Below, one piece after another: positions 47,922 to 61,225 of a stretch of DNA of 64,000 bases. The stretch spans positions 3,286,001 to 3,350,000 of the forward strand of contig JAJNNQ010000011.1 in NCBI GenBank assembly GCA_027886175.1, read 5' to 3'. A program made the translations under genes and the position numbers. The DNA is from Phylloscopus collybita (Eukaryota; Chordata; Aves; Passeriformes; Phylloscopidae). The notes beneath the pieces were generated by a model. It ran no database searches and was not told the origin of the DNA. It worked only from the letters and a program-made list of their open reading frames with translations. Each line of letters starts with the position of its first letter. Within the stretch, counting starts at the first letter, position 1.

Positions 47922-48689
47922 GATTTGTCATTCCCAAGGAGTGTCCGGATGGAGGAGGAGGAAAAGCCCCGGAGCTCCCGCAGGAGGAGGGGCTGCAAAC
48001 CCAGCCCAGGGAGCAGCAAGGAGGAAAGACCCCCCCTGTGCCAGGAGGGCGGCCGGAGGTCCAGCCGGAGCTCAGAGCTGGAGGAGAAGCCTGATGGAGG
48101 GGAGAAGCCCCACAAGTGCTTGGAATGTGGGAAGGGCTTCAGCTGCAGGTCACAGCTGATCCGGCACCAGGTGATCCACACTGGGGAACGGCCCTATGAG
48201 TGTGGGGAGTGTGGGATGAGCTTCAGCCGGAAGGAAAGTCTTATCCAGCACCAGAAGATCCACACTGGGGAAAAGCCCTACAAGTGTGGAGAATGTGGGA
48301 AGAGCTTCAGAGCAAGCTCAGCCCTGATCCAGCACCAGGTGATCCACACTGGGGAAGGGCTCTACACCTGCTTGGAATGTGGGAAGGGATTTGGATGCAG
48401 CTCTGACCTGAGAAGACACCAGCTCATCCACACTGGGGAGAGGCCCTACGAGTGTCCCGAGTGTTGGAAGAGGTTTCACACCAGCTCTGATTGCCTGATA
48501 CATCAGCGGATTCACACGGAGGAGAGGCGCTTCCGCTGCCCCAACTGCAGGAAGGGCTTCAACCGCAACTCACACCTCATCAGGCACCGGCGCATCCACA
48601 CCAGGGAGAGGCCCTACAAGTGTCCTGAGTGTGGGAAGAGCTTCTCACAGAGCTCTCACTTGACCCAACACCAGCGGAGTCACCACTAA
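47922..48689 (+). CDS. ZNF D, seven-finger C2H2 zinc-finger protein (coding exon)
   Basis: Exon follows CCCCCAAACAAG; the ATG at 47949 gives 246 residues. Same layout as ZNF A-C: charged linker, then seven fingers. Oddities: finger 5 reads CPECWKRF and has Cys instead of the core Leu (SSDCLIH), which may weaken that finger; finger 6 is NCRKGF preceded by EERRFRC; and the linker to finger 7 is HTREPY-like (HTRERPYKC). Contacts (-1/3/6) are C/Q/R, R/S/Q, A/A/Q, C/D/R, T/D/I, R/H/R and Q/H/Q. The promoter is at 42300-42552. A vestigial finger lies in frame after the stop. Probably functional, nuclear; target unknown. Confidence 0.88.
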   Translation, partial: DLSFPRSVRMEEEEKPRSSRRRRGCKPSPGSSKEERPPLCQEGGRRSSRSSELEEKPDGGEKPHKCLECGKGFSCRSQLIRHQVIHTGERPYECGECGMSFSRKESLIQHQKIHTGEKPYKCGECGKSFRASSALIQHQVIHTGEGLYTCLECGKGFGCSSDLRRHQLIHTGERPYECPECWKRFHTSSDCLIHQRIHTEERRFRCPNCRKGFNRNSHLIRHRRIHTRERPYKCPECGKSFSQSSHLTQHQRSHH

Positions 48690-48984
48690 GGGAAGCCCTG
48701 GGAGTGCCCTGAGAGCAGGAAGAGCTTCGTGCGCTGCTCCAGCTCCATCCCCCGTGGGAGGATCGGCGTTGGATGATCCCCAGTGACCCCTGTTGGGCAG
48801 AGCCCTGGTGATCCCTGTTGGGAAGATACCTGGCTGGGGGCCTCCACATCTTCTTGGCTCCCTGTGGGCACCTGGATGAACACAGGGGCAGGAACATCCA
48901 TTGGGACACAGACCAAAACTGGGAATTCCTTGGGCAAAGTGGATTTGTTTACTTTCAACCCCAGAAAATCTTTTGCATTCAATC

Positions 48985-49075
48985 CTCTCTTCTGGTGGCC
49001 TCAAGGAATACTGGATGGTCTTGGAAGTCTTTTTCAACCTCAGGGATTCCACAATTTTGATTTCCTATTTTCCAG
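48985..49075 (+). mobile_element. CR1-type LINE 3' tail (copy 2)
   Basis: GAAGTCTTTTTCAACCTCAG and GGATTCCACAATTTTG, the sister of 35790-35895, diverged at several positions. Confidence 0.55.
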
Positions 49076-49289
49076 GAGTGTCCTAGTGTGATGTTACGTT
49101 GTTTATATCCCCAATTGTCTGTAGGGTTTATGCTGGATATTACCCTCTGTACCTTTAATATGAGGTCTGAGAGTAAAAATCTGTTGAGAAGCGCACAGTT
49201 TGTTTTCAGAAATTTTCCCCTTCTGTGCTGGCCTTGAGAGTGGGAGTCAATATCACAGAGACATGAGACAGTGAGGGGTTTTATTCCCC

Positions 49290-49757
49290 TCTTTCTTTTT
49301 CCCTTCTTTTTATTTAGTTAGTGAATCTGGCTGAGGCGGAGAAGCTTCAGTTTTCTTTTTCCTGTTTTTTTTCTTTCTTTCCCTTTTTATTTGCCTGTCT
49401 TTGGAACTGTTCAAACTTCTCCAGACTGAGGACCTGGGGGGCTCCGTGGGAGCTTGCACCTGGGACCCACCAAGATCCACCCTGCACAGCAACTTTTCCC
49501 AGTGCTGAAGTTACTGAGAGTAGAGCAACAACCTACAGGAGAGACTTCTTTCCAAATTTGTCATCTCTCCAGAGCGGCACAAAGTTCTTGTCATCTGGTA
49601 TTGTTCAATCTATTGTGCTGGGGAGTGCTTTGCCAGTTTAATTAAACAGGTTTCTTTCCACTTCTCTCTGAGGAGGTCACTCCTGAACCGGTTGGGGGAG
49701 GGGAGGGGGAGCTCCTTAGGAGGTTTCCTCCCAAATTTGCCCTAAACCACTACACAT
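49290..49757 (+). mobile_element. Solo LTR downstream of ZNF D
   Basis: Sister of 36130-36577, ending GCCCTAAACCACTACA. It has small indels relative to its sister, so this part of the duplicate has had time to diverge. Confidence 0.65.
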
Positions 49758-50245
49758 CTCTTGCTCATCTCATAATCTTTATGACCCCATAGCCATGGTT
49801 AGGTCATGGTGACCTCACGGTCATGGTCATTAAATGCTCATGGTCATCAAATGGTCATGGTCATCTTGTGGTCAAGACATTGCCACAGTCACGTTCATGG
49901 TCACAGTTGTAGTCATGTCATGGTCATTTCCTGAGCACCATCATCTCATGTTCATGGTTGTCTCCTGATCACAATCACCTCATACTCATGGTTCTCTCAT
50001 GGGCACGATCTCATGCTCCTGGCTGTGTCATGGTCATCTGATGGTCACGGTCTTCTCATGGCCATGATGACCTCATCGCCATAGGTTGTGTCATGTTCAT
50101 CTCATGGTCAGCTCATGATCTCGATCACCTCAGAGCTGTGTTGTGGTCATCTTATGGTCACAGCCCTCTCATGGTCATGATCATCTCCTGGGCAGGGTCA
50201 CAGTCACAGTCATCGCATGGTCATGATCATCTCATGGTATCTAGG
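49758..50245. repeat. CATGGTCA-type tandem array (copy 2)
   Basis: Sister of 36578-37035, with extra units near 49845-49865 (CATCAAATGGTCATGG). Confidence 0.85.
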
Positions 50246-52389
50246 TTTGAACAACAGGTGTCTGCTGAGGAAGGAGGAGCCTTCCTTGGAGAGGAGAATT
50301 CAAACTCCCTTCCTGTGAATTATTATCATTTTGAAAATTCAGGGGCTCTCAGGCACAGCTATGGGGACAGGAATCCCAGTTCTTTCCTGGTGTGTATAAC
50401 CAGGCAAACAAACCCCACCACCCACAGCATTGATAACAAACAGAACCAGGAGCCCAGGAACAGCTTCCCTGAGCGCGGCACTTTCCCCTGGGGTGCAGTT
50501 CCGGGCACAGCCGGCAGGGGCGCTGGTGGCTCCCGGTGGGCAGGGCAGGTGCGATGATTCCCCCCGCGGCTGCAGGGGGCGCTGTGGCGCGGGCTCGGGG
50601 AGCGCGCGGTGATGGCGGCTTTGTCCGGGACGGGAAGGGATGGAGGAGAGGCTTTGCTTCCCAGAGCCCTGGGGCTGCCCATCCCAGTGCCCCTGCAGGA
50701 CTCTCGGCAGCAGCAAGCTGGGCCAGCAAGATGTCCCAGCAGTGTGAAAAACGACCTTTCACCTTGTTCTATTAATTTATAAGTATAATAAAAAGAAAAT
50801 AAAATAGAATAAAAATAGACAATAAGGAGACAAAAGATGATAGCTTCTCAACTGAGGGTGCAAAGCAACACACCGCCCATTCTAAATTCTTTGGTGTCTA
50901 AAAGTCTTGGTGTTACATATTTAAATAAGCTAATGCATGATTCAAATATTCATTTTGGTTTCAAGACCCCCCCCAAAGCATACAGTTTACCTGTGGGATA
51001 CCACGCAGTCTAGATGCATGTTGTAAATCTGTCTTCTGAAGATTCAAACTCTCAAAGGCTTAATTGTTCTTTATCAGAAATCTTTAGTTCAGGAATTCCA
51101 GACATCCCTTTTGTCTTCTATCTAGTTGAGGAGTTAAAAAAGAAAACCAACAACCCCCATCTCTACTTTGTTACAATCTGAAAATATACCTTTGTTACAT
51201 TTTTAAATTCTACAAATAAAAGGAAATACAGTTCAACCTTCTTACACTATATGTATAACATTCATTTAAACATTTGCAAAAAGCCAACTCCAAAATGTGC
51301 ATTTATAACAGTCCCAAAAGGATCCTCTCCCTGCACTGCTAACACAGGCACAGACCCCTCGGACAAGTCCAGGCTTGTTTCAGGCAGCGTAGGACCCAGG
51401 GTAAATGTAGCAAGATGAATCCTGCATGGCTCCTTCAGAGGGGTTGGATGAATCAGTGGAGAAAGGAAACGGATCTGCTTCAAGAGTCTTGTCCAGAGAT
51501 TTTATTCCAGTTACAGCAGCACTTCTGAACCGTGTGAGTGCCCTGAGCAGAACCCCGACCATGTGCCTGTGCTGGGTTTTCACCTGGGAGAGGGGGAAGG
51601 GGGAGGGCACACAGCCTACCTACCAGAGAGGGACAGGGCGTGACCCGAGGGCTAAAGGGCAGCCTAAAGGTCAAATCACCTGTGAGGAGGGGTGGGCCCT
51701 CTCTGCCGGGGCCAATTCCTTCGATGGGCAGCCCCTGCAGAATCTCAGGTTGCTTGGTAAACCCGGTGTATTATAATCATTCCCTCAGGGTTGGCTGGGA
51801 AAAACCTACCCCGGGGGAGGGGAAGAATCTCCAAAAGGGAGCCCACCTTGAAAACCTTAAAGGCACACCACAACACCTGTTCATGTTAAAGGACGTTAAT
51901 TACTTACCTGTTATTGATGATTTCACTCCATTGATCCCCTTCCATTGTACACCGGAATCCATTTCCCGTCGGGAACCACTGCCACTGCTCCCCAAGATGG
52001 CGCAGATGCAAATGAGGAGACACCAGGGAACGATGGGACAATATTTCAGGGTAAAGACCCCAAAGGCAACGAGCCATTACAACACCAAAGACTGAAAGTG
52101 ACTTCTTCAGCTGAGGAGAACAGTGGTGAACATCCGGCTACCAACTAAAGACCTCCGACTCCTCGCCATGACCGGACAGTACCGGGCCAGTGTGACAGCC
52201 CCGGACCACGACCCTACAAGTGACTTCCCAGGGACTCTGGTGGGGACGGGAGCCCCAGCTCTGCCGTGTCCTCCTCGGCGCCGTCCAGCGGGAGCAGTGG
52301 CCGTGTGCGCGACCCCTCGGGCCCCCACCCAGCGCTGTTTTTCAATAAAGGCCTTTTCAAAGGAGCTGGTCTGCTGGCCCCATTCTTAA
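50246..52389. mobile_element. LTR pieces, CpG-rich segment and LTR ending CCCATTCTTAACA (copy 2)
   Basis: Direct repeat of 37036-39180: the CpG-rich segment is 50480-50760, the minus-strand TGTTATAAATGC start is near 51309, and AATAAA is near 52342-52347. It is almost base-identical to copy 1 over 51310-52390, closer than the flanking array and solo LTR are to theirs. Confidence 0.55.
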
Positions 52390-53059
52390 CAGCTTGGGGA
52401 CATCATTGGGGTGATGGCATCATCGGGAACATGGCTGGTGTCACTTGTCCCCTCCCCTCTCCCTGCGCGGTGTTTGAGACAAAATTGGGGAATTTTCTGG
52501 AGATTTTCATTGAAACTGTCCCAAATCCTGATGGGAATTCCTGGGGTGACCTCACTGGGGACACTCAGGAAACATGCAGGGACACTTGGAGATACTCAGG
52601 GATGTTCAGGGACACTCAGCGGCACTTGAGGACCCTCAGGGATGCGGGGGCAGGGGGTGAATGAGCCCCCTCTCTGCCTGAAGCAGAGGGGATTATCAAT
52701 GACAATGTAAATGACAATATCAATGACAATTTAAATGACAATATCAATGACAATACAATATTGACTTATGCATTCACATGTCAGCTTTTGCACATTGTCA
52801 TTGATCACAATTATTTTGATACGGTGCAATTGATAATTCCTTCCAGCTGCTTTTTGGTGTAACATTATCAGTTTGTGTGTGCACTGCATAGCCGACAAAA
52901 ATGGCAATGTAATAAATTGATTTTATATCATAGGCCTTAGCAAAATAATAAAATAGAGACTGCACAATGCTGAAATGCTTTTATAGTATAATTATTATAG
53001 CTAACCTTTATATGATAACTGACTTTTACAATGTAACTAACTCAGAGAATGTTAGTTTG
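52390..53059 (+). repeat. HELX 3' flank block and CAATGACAATAT LTR-like block (copy 2)
   Basis: Copy of 39181-39834. The 12-base array has five units here against three in copy 1, with TTTAAATGACAA variants. Confidence 0.6.
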
Positions 53060-53821
53060 AAAGACAAGTGTGTGTCAGAGAAAGCCAGAGTCTCCCTTGG
53101 AATGGAGAATGTAAACTCTCTCTCTCCAAATTATCATAACTCAGAAAATTCAGGGGCTCTCAGGCAAAGAAATGGGGACAGGACACGATGCCGGTGTCCC
53201 TCAGCCCAGCCAGCTCCCGGCACCGGCGCCAGGAGTGGGCTGCCCCCAGAAAGCCAGGCAATCCGGGGTGCAGCTGCAGGGCACAGCTGCTCTATAGAAC
53301 AGGTGGCACGCGTCCAGGGCAGGGACAAGGGACAGGGAGAGGCCTTCTGGATGATTTCCAAAGGTGTTTATTGCCCAGAGGGTCAGGGACAGAAAAAGGC
53401 ACAGAACCTGGGCTTGCAGGGGCTGATAAGTGGGGGAGGTCTGGGGAGAGGATACAATTTCCAACCAATGAGGGTGACATGGGGGAGGAACATAAGGCGG
53501 GGAGTACAATGCACAGAGCAATGAAAGAACACAAGGGGAGGGAACAGTTTAAACCAACCACTGGGGCATCGAAGGTTGGGGGATTGACAAGGAAGGGTCT
53601 GGAAGAAGGGGCAGGGTGAGGGAAGGATTGACAATTCTGTAGGAGGAGGGAAGGGCAGGTCGAGGGAAGATAGACAGTCAGGGCAAAACCAACAATACAG
53701 CGGAAAAGAACAATCCATTAGGGATAAAATATTCTGTAACAATACAAAATCTGGGTGGTGTATAAAACTGACCATTAAAACTGAGCTGCAATTGGAAACA
53801 CAATAAAAACACACCACAACA
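53060..53821 (-). mobile_element. LTR (same family as 5905-6659), copy in second 13.2 kb unit
   Basis: Minus-strand start TGTTGTGGTGTG near 53821, followed on the plus side by AAAGAGATTACTGG. Has a GACAGTCAGG difference near 53680 relative to sisters. Confidence 0.7.
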
Positions 53822-53850
53822 GAAAGAGATTACTGGAATCCTGTAGTTGA

Positions 53851-54063
<213 letters not shown>

Positions 54064-55480
54064 GGGAAGCCCTGCAAGTGCCCTGAGTGCAGGAAGAGCT
54101 TCCTTTGTGCCCTGCTCCAGCTCCATCCTCATGGGAAGATCGGCGTTGGATGATCCCCAGTGATCCCCGTTGGGCAGAGCCTTGGTGACCCCCATTCCTG
54201 GTGATCCCTGTTGGGTGTGGGGAAGGTCTTGGAGAGATTTCTTTCCCTTCTTGTCCCACTGTGATTTGGTTGGTATTAAATTCCCTCCCTGTTCCCAGGC
54301 TGGATCTGTTTTGCCTTTGCTGCTGCTCAGGGTGGGATTGCTCCTGGTCCTTCTCTTGACTCCTGGGCCTTTCCTTCTATTTCCTGTCCCTGTGCAGTTG
54401 CAGAGGGCAGGGGCAGAGTGGTTTTGGTGGCTCCTGGCATCCAGGCCGGGCCAGCCAGCCCCAGGGTTCCTGAGGGTCTTGTGGGCATCCCCCATTTGCG
54501 GGACATCCCCGCTGGAGGAGGGTGTCCCCCCGTGGTGCAGCCCCAGCCCTCAGGCAGCGCTCAGCCAAGCACAGAACACCCTCAGCTGGGGCCTCATTTT
54601 TTGTGCACCCCTGAGCCCCTGGAAATCTCCATCCCAATTTTGGGTCAACCTGAGCTCCTGTCTATCTGGGACCCCATTTTTGGAGCTGTGTTGGGATTGC
54701 AGGGCCTGGTTTTGGTAGCAGGGGGTTTCAGGGCTGGCTTTTGAGAGAAGCTGCCAGAAGCTTCCTCTGTGTCCAGCAGAGCCAATCCGTGGTGCCTCCA
54801 AAGATCTGAGGTGCCGCATGCTGAGATCCACGGGGGTGCAGAGATCCCCCAGAGCCCCTGGAGGAGCCCATGGCAGAGCAGGGGAATGCCTGACAGGAGG
54901 CTGTGACCCCGGGGGACACCTGCGGACAGAGGGGCCCCCACTGGAGCAGCCTGTCCTTGAAGGACGGAGCCTGTGGCAGAGTGACCCAGGCTGCAGCAGC
55001 TTGAGGGGGGCTGTTCCCCATGGGATGGGCTGAGCTTGAAGGAGTTCCTGGAGAACTCTGCTGTGGGAGGGAGCCCAGGGTGCAGCAGGGGAACAGCTCC
55101 TGTCCCTGAGCAGCCGGAAAAGCCCCGGGGCACGAACTGACCATGGCCCCATTCCCTGTCTCCCTGCTCTGCCGGGGGAGGAGGTGGAGCTGGAAGGAGG
55201 GAGGCGTCAGGGGAGGCTGATTTTAAGGGTCTTCATTTACTTCTCATTGTTGAGCTCTGAAATTTTGGAGTTTTCTACCAGAAATCTCTCCCCTCTTCCA
55301 TTCATAGACAGGACTGTGGGGCATTTTTCCCTTTTTCGGGGAAATCAAAGTGACGAACTGAGGCTCGTAGTTAGGGGGTAGGAGAAGAGAGGCTTCAGGG
55401 CTTCCCTCTGAGTCGGAGGCACCCAGCAGGCAGGGCTGGGCAAGGCGGTGCGGGAGGTGCGGAGAACTTTGTTTGTGTTT
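54064..55480. other. ZNF tail-fragment 3' flank (second unit)
   Basis: Direct copy of 40836-42299. Begins with the in-frame vestige GKPCKCPECRKSF after the stop. No gene supported. Confidence 0.4.
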
Positions 55481-55873
55481 TCAGCTCCATCCCGCCTCGG
55501 GCCCGGGCCCGTCCCAGGGCTGTTCCTCATCTGCGGCTTTGCCCTCAGACAGCCCGGGGGCGGGGCCTGAGAGCGCGGGGCGGGGCTGGGCCGTGTGCAG
55601 AGCCCGCCCCTGGCTCGCTGCCATTGGCTGATGGTGCCGCCACTCTTGGTTCTGGCTGCGCGGTGATTGGGCAGAGCGGGCAGAGCGCGGTCCTGGCTTT
55701 TCAGAGGCGCCATTTTCGGATCCCCTGTGCCGGCCGGTGAGGCGGCGGCAGCGGCCGGGACCCGGGGAGCTCCACATCTTCCTGTCTCCCTGTGGGCACC
55801 TGGATGAACTCAGGGTCAGGACCATCCATTGGGACACAGACCAACACTGGGAATTCCTTGGGGAGAGTGGATT
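55481..55873 (+). promoter_or_regulatory. Truncated ZNF promoter fused to a ZNF 3' flank
   Basis: ATTGG boxes at 55623-55627 and 55666-55670 and GGCGCCATTTTCGGATCC match the other ZNF promoters. After GCGGCCGGGACCCGG (55762) the leader switches directly to GGAGCTCCACATCTTCCTG, which is ZNF 3' flank (compare 35670). The leader's splice donor is lost. The ZNF flank then meets the provirus LTR at 55874. Confidence 0.7.
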
Positions 55874-56298
55874 TGTGGTTTTAGTTAGTTTTAGCTAGCT
55901 GATTTAAAAAAGTTTTTTGGATTTTTTTTATTTTTTAGATGGTTTCAGTTTGTTCTAGATGGAAAAATTTAGAAGAGCAGTGAGGGCTTGCACTTGCAGC
56001 CTTCTGGGGCCTGGAGTTTTAGAGGGAGTGGGACTGGTGAGAGACTGAGTGAGCTGAGCTGTATTTACAGCAAAGAATTTTTTAGTTTGTTATTTTTTTT
56101 CAGAGCAGCAAAAAGTTTTATTATATTATTCATTCTTTGCTTCTCGGCATCTTCTTTGTTGAAAAAATCGGTTTTTCTACTTTTCTCTGAAGAAATTCTT
56201 TCTTTTTTGGACTGGCTGAGAGAAGGAGCTCTTTAAGATCGCTTTCCAGAGGACCCCCCTTTGGAGGTTTCCTCCCAAATTTGCCCTAAACCAAGACA
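55874..56298 (+). mobile_element. 5' LTR of the AT-rich provirus (right)
   Basis: Inverse of 12399-12827, TGTGGTTTTAG to AACCAAGACA. A frame through it (55988-56236) is not otherwise supported. Confidence 0.7.
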
Positions 56299-56309
56299 TA
56301 TATTGTTAT

Positions 56310-56328
56310 TGGCGCCCAAGTGGGGCTC
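56310..56328 (+). other. Lysine-tRNA-type primer binding site (right)
   Basis: TGGCGCCCAAGTGGGGCTC, 11 bases after the LTR end, identical to the left copy including the missing base. Confidence 0.7.
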
Positions 56329-57951
56329 AAAAAAATATATTAATGACATTTTAGTTATACTTTATGGAAAATGAAATAGTCAGAAGCTATGTTGCTCCTT
56401 AAATTCCTAATATCTCTTAAAATAAAATTCTTTGTTTCTCTTCCCTAAACTTTTTTAAAATTTTAATACCTTTCAAGTCTCTTAATTTGTTTTCTTATGT
56501 AAAAATAGATACAATGTTGTCCCTAACACATAATTTTTACACTAAAAATACACAAATTAAAATAGCTGTTCTTCTAACCTCAATAATTATAATTGATAAA
56601 AGGCTTCTACAAGTACTGGAGTTTGTGCCAAGTATATTTAGTTTATAACTTCTTTGTCCTACCCTGCATCCTAGTTCCAGTAACAAATTTTAAAAACTTA
56701 ATAATTATTGCACCCAGTTTGTTAAAAAAAAGTAAAAAAATAAAGCTTTCCAGTCTTTTCTTTCCTTCTTCTCTTTTAAATCAGTTACATTGCTTTTAAA
56801 AATGGTCACTATCCCCTAAATATTAAGAAAACCACTCTCCGAATATTTAATCTAGTAAGCATTCTCTATACAGTTTACAGCTTGTCTAAAATAAAGTCTG
56901 AGCTTTCCAAAAAGGCCCATAAAACCCATAAAACTGATAACCTAAAAGTAAACCGCCAAAATAAACCCCAGGGGAAAAAATCCTGATTAGTGTAAAAAAC
57001 AAAAAATAAACCGACCCTTAAAATAATTTTCTGATCCCTGAACTTAAATATATTCCTGTAAACAAATTCAAAATCCAAATGAAATAAAAAAATATCTTAA
57101 AAAACCCCACCATAACAATTCTAAAAAAAAATAAATCATAATAACTTAAGCCCCGATATAAGCTTATCACACTTTGCTAAATTCAGTAAAACCAGCAAAT
57201 AAAAACAGGGGGCCAGCGAGATAAATCAGCAACGACCCCAGTCACTCAAACTGCAGCCAACACGCCAACTACTCAAACAGCAGCTAAACCAAACCATAAA
57301 CCTAAATCAACAACTATACCAAATAAAAAACTTAAACCAGCGGTTAAATCCAATAATAAACCCAAAACAGCAGCTAAACCAGACAGGGAGCCTAAAACAC
57401 CAACAGTCGCCCCAGCAAAAAAGCGCAGACACAAAACTCATCAACCAGGAAACAATAATCCAAACAAAACCCCTCAATACCTCCCAACACCCAATCACAA
57501 ACCCAACCGGCCAACAGCAGATCACAAGCCCAACCAACCAGCAAAAGACCAAAAGCTGCTATTAAATCCTTTTCCCTAAAAAACCTTCAAAACCGAAAAA
57601 AAAATTCCACTCAACAACCTAATCAATCTGTAATTAATTATTTAATCCATCTTTAAAATGCTGCAAACAAAGCTACAACTCTAAATAACACTGAAGCAAA
57701 GCATTTAAAATCCCTATCACAAAATCCAATTATCAACCAAGAAATAATAAAAAAACCCAAACCCTTGCAGTCTCTGGGAACGGGTCCTGGGAAGTGTAGC
57801 ACAAAAAAAAATCTGTGTACAAACAATCTCTATATGCAGCAGACCCAGTAAAAAAAACATAAAAGAAAAAATTAAATGCTTAAAAAATGGCAGTAACAAA
57901 AATTATCTTCTCAAATAACCTGAACACTAAAAACCCAAACTTAATACCTGT
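56329..57951 (+). mobile_element. AT-rich provirus internal remnant (right)
   Basis: Inverse of 10771-12368. The Lys/Pro-rich frame (about 57235-57580) is open but has ACG in place of the left copy's ATG, with an indel upstream. No enzymatic retroviral motif recognised. Confidence 0.6.
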
Positions 57952-59560
57952 CTTGGGTTATGGAACCAAAAATGTGGATTCTATTTCATTTGTTGAAAGC
58001 AGCTGGGGAGATGTTTTTCTTTATCTCTTGTAACTCCAGGGGGGAGGGGGGCTGATGCTTTCTGATAACGGGCCAGCTGTTCAAACCAGGTGGGGCAGTG
58101 TTTCTTATCTCTTTCACCACCTGTCCACCCTCCAGGGGATATCTTCTGCTGATGGGCCATGCAGGCTCAGCAGTGACAGGACACATTCCATCATCCCATT
58201 GGGAGATGCTCCACCCAGTGTGGGAGGAGCCAACCATTCCTACCTGGATAAAAACTGAGACGTAGGAACACCAGGGATCTGGTTCCACTGGATTCCCGGA
58301 GGAAGATCAGACCCTTCTCACCATCACTGGGCCCTTTTCTCTCAGGGTCATCTCTGCCCCAACAGCACCACATCTGCCACTCCAGGAGGACTGACTGTGG
58401 ACTGCTCCCAACAGCCTGACCAACAGGGTGTCAGGTTGTATCTCTGACTCTGTCAGGGTTTCTGGGATTTTTGTTCGTTTGCTTGGGTTTATTTTGTACT
58501 CCTACATTTGTATTGTGAATGTTTCTAGTCCAGAGCTGTTATTCCTGTTCCCAAATCTCTGCCTGAAAGCCCTGTAGTGGTGTGTTGGATTTTCTCTGTT
58601 CAATCTGTGTTCAGACTGTTCATTTGGTGGGTTCCATGTACCCCCGTTGAACCCCCATTGGTGTCACCCCACAGTTGTTTCCCCAGTTTCAGTTTGATGT
58701 CAGTCTCCTGCTCCCCACCCCCAAGGACCTGTCCATCTCACCGAGGCCTCTCCCTGGCTCTAGAAAGTTCCAGGGGAGGCGTGGTGTGGTAGGCCAGGAT
58801 GCGAGGAGGTCCCTCCTTCCCCCAGGGATTGGCTCCTGGAGGAGTCTCTCATCCCCAGGGCCACTCCCTGGCCCTCCCTGGTTGCTCCTTCCCTGATCCT
58901 TCCCTGCGCTCCTGCCCCTGTTCAAAGCAGCTGGCACAGGGCACTCTGTGCTCTGCTGAGGCAGACTCCCTGGGCTGAGGCTGCTCCCCTGAGCCCTCAA
59001 GAACCTTCAGTGGCCACTCCTCAGCAGAGTCCTCCTTGATTCTCCTCAGCTCCATCCCAGCTGCCAGCCCTGGAGCTGGGCTGTAAGGAACCCCCCGGCT
59101 GGGCTCAGTTGCTCAGCCTGCTGAGCTGCACCGCTCGCCTGCAGCCGCTGCCAGGGCTGCCCGGGGCAGGCGAGGGCAGAGACAGCAAGGCACGGCTCCA
59201 GAGCCCTGGGCTGCAAAATTGGAATCGTTTGGAGGGGCTGAGGGGTTCAGCTCTCACTTACTTTTGGACTGCTCCCAACACCCTGAGCAACAGCGTGTCA
59301 GGTTGTAGCTCTGACTGTGTCACGGTTTTCCAGGATTGCTGTTTGTTTGTTTGCTTGGTTGGTTGGTTTTGTTTTCTACTACATTTGTATTGTGAATATT
59401 CCTAGTCCAGAACTGTTCTTCCTATTCCCAAATCTTTGCCTGAAAGCCCTGAATTGCAAAATGATCATTCCGAGGGGGTGAGGGGTTTGCATTCCCCATT
59501 CCAAGGGAAACTGCAGCTTTCCCTGGCAGATCCCTGTCTTTCCAAGCCAAGCCAAGGGGA
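57952..59560. mobile_element. LTR-like block and LTR fragments (right)
   Basis: TGTCTTGGGTTATGG at about 57952 (+) opens the inverse of 10341-10770. The paired LTR fragments of 9163-10340 follow in inverse order to 59560. High identity with the left arm throughout. Confidence 0.5.
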
Positions 59561-61225
59561 GGTGGCAGTGGCTGGTTGGGGGTTGTGGGGAAGGGGTGGG
59601 AAAGTGGGGGATGAGAGGGGGCTGGGACCCCCAAATTTCCTTGGGAGGGGTCCCACTCCTCCTCCTTTCTAATCCCCGGGATGGAGCCGGGGCAGGTCGG
59701 GCTGGGGCAGCGCTGGGCTCTGGGCCCGGCCTGGGCACCCCCCATGAGCCCCCTCCTCAAATTCCCCTGGCAGCTCAGAGGGGTCCTGGTGCCATTTTGG
59801 GGTTCACCGGGGGCCGTGTTGGGGTTCAGGTGCCCCCCAAGGCGTCCCCAGAGCGGGGTGACACGGGGGGGACACACGGGGGTCCCCATTCCCGATCCAT
59901 CCCAGGGCCCGTTCTGCCCCCGCCCCCCCAGGCACGGTCACCCCACAGGGTCCCCCCAAGTCCCTCCCCAGTGCCCCCCATGAACGGGACTGGGCTGAAC
60001 TGGGAAGCTTTCCTGGGAACACTGGGAGCAGCCGGGCAGGGCCAGAGTGCCAGCGGGGCTGGGGGGACACACGACCCCCCCAAAATCAGCGCGGGGACAG
60101 AGCGGGGGGTCCCGGCCGGGCCCGAGGCCACGGGGAGGGGCTGCGGCTGCTGCTGGCTCAGGAGCTCTGTGGGCAGAGAAAAGGGGGTGACCCCGGGCTG
60201 GGGGGCCCCGGGGGGAGCACACACGCTCCGGGGGAGGGGGGACACCACCCCCGGGACCCCCCCTCACCTTCCTGCGCAGGCAGAAGCCGAGCCCCAGCGC
60301 CGGGAAGACGAAGCCCAACACGAAGCCCCCGATCCCCGTCAGCATCTTGCTGCGGGCGGCGTCCGGCGGCATCTCTGGGGGGTCCGCAGGGGTCAGGACC
60401 CCCCAAAACCTCGCACAGACACCCCAGGCCCCTCCAAGCTCCCTCCCAGTCTCCCCCAGCCCACCCAGGACCCCCTGAAACCTTCTCCCAATCCCTTCCC
60501 GGCCTCCCCAGGACCCCCCAAAGCCCCTCCTGTCCCTCTCAGGATCCCACAGCCCCCTCCCAGTTGCCCCCCAGGGCCCCCAAAGCCTCTCCCGGTCCCT
60601 TCCCAGCCCCTCCAGGACTCACCCAGACCCCTCCCAGTCTCTTCCCAGCACAACCAACCTCATCCCAGCCCCGCTTTCCCATCCCCCAGCTCCTCCCAGC
60701 CCCCCCAGGCTCACTCCCATCCCTCCCAGTCACACCCAGCACCCCCAAACTCCCTCCCAGCGCCCCCCAGCACCCCCGGAACCCCATCCCACCCTCCCCA
60801 GCCCCCTCCAAACTCCTGCTCCGCCCTTCCACAGCCCCCAGCCCCTCTCCCAGTTCCAAGCGGGCTCTCCCCAGCTCCCTCCCAGTTGCTCCCAGCACAT
60901 CCCAGTGCCTCTGCCGGCCCGGCCAGCGGCTCCCCCGTGCCCCAGTGCCGGCTCAGGGGCTGCTCCAGGCTGACGTGCTCCACCTGGCAGCTGGAGGTGA
61001 CCCCGCGGGGCCGGGGGGGCGTTTCCAGCAGCACCAGCAGCTGGTGGCTCCAGTCCCCGTTGGGCACCACGGCGGTGGCCACCACGTGCCCCGAGAGCTC
61101 CTGCTGGCCCTGGAACCACCTCAGCCGGCTCTGGGCAGGGGAGAAATCCATCCCGGAGCAGAGCAGGCGGCCGGGGCCGGGCTGGGAGCTCGAGGGCAGC
61201 AGCGAGATGGAAACGCTGGGGGGCA

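Noticed and set aside
56310..56328. A tRNA gene near the TGGCGCCCA sequence
   Set aside because: The sequence is complementary to a tRNA 3' end and sits just after an LTR. No cloverleaf or internal promoter boxes are present, so it is a primer site.
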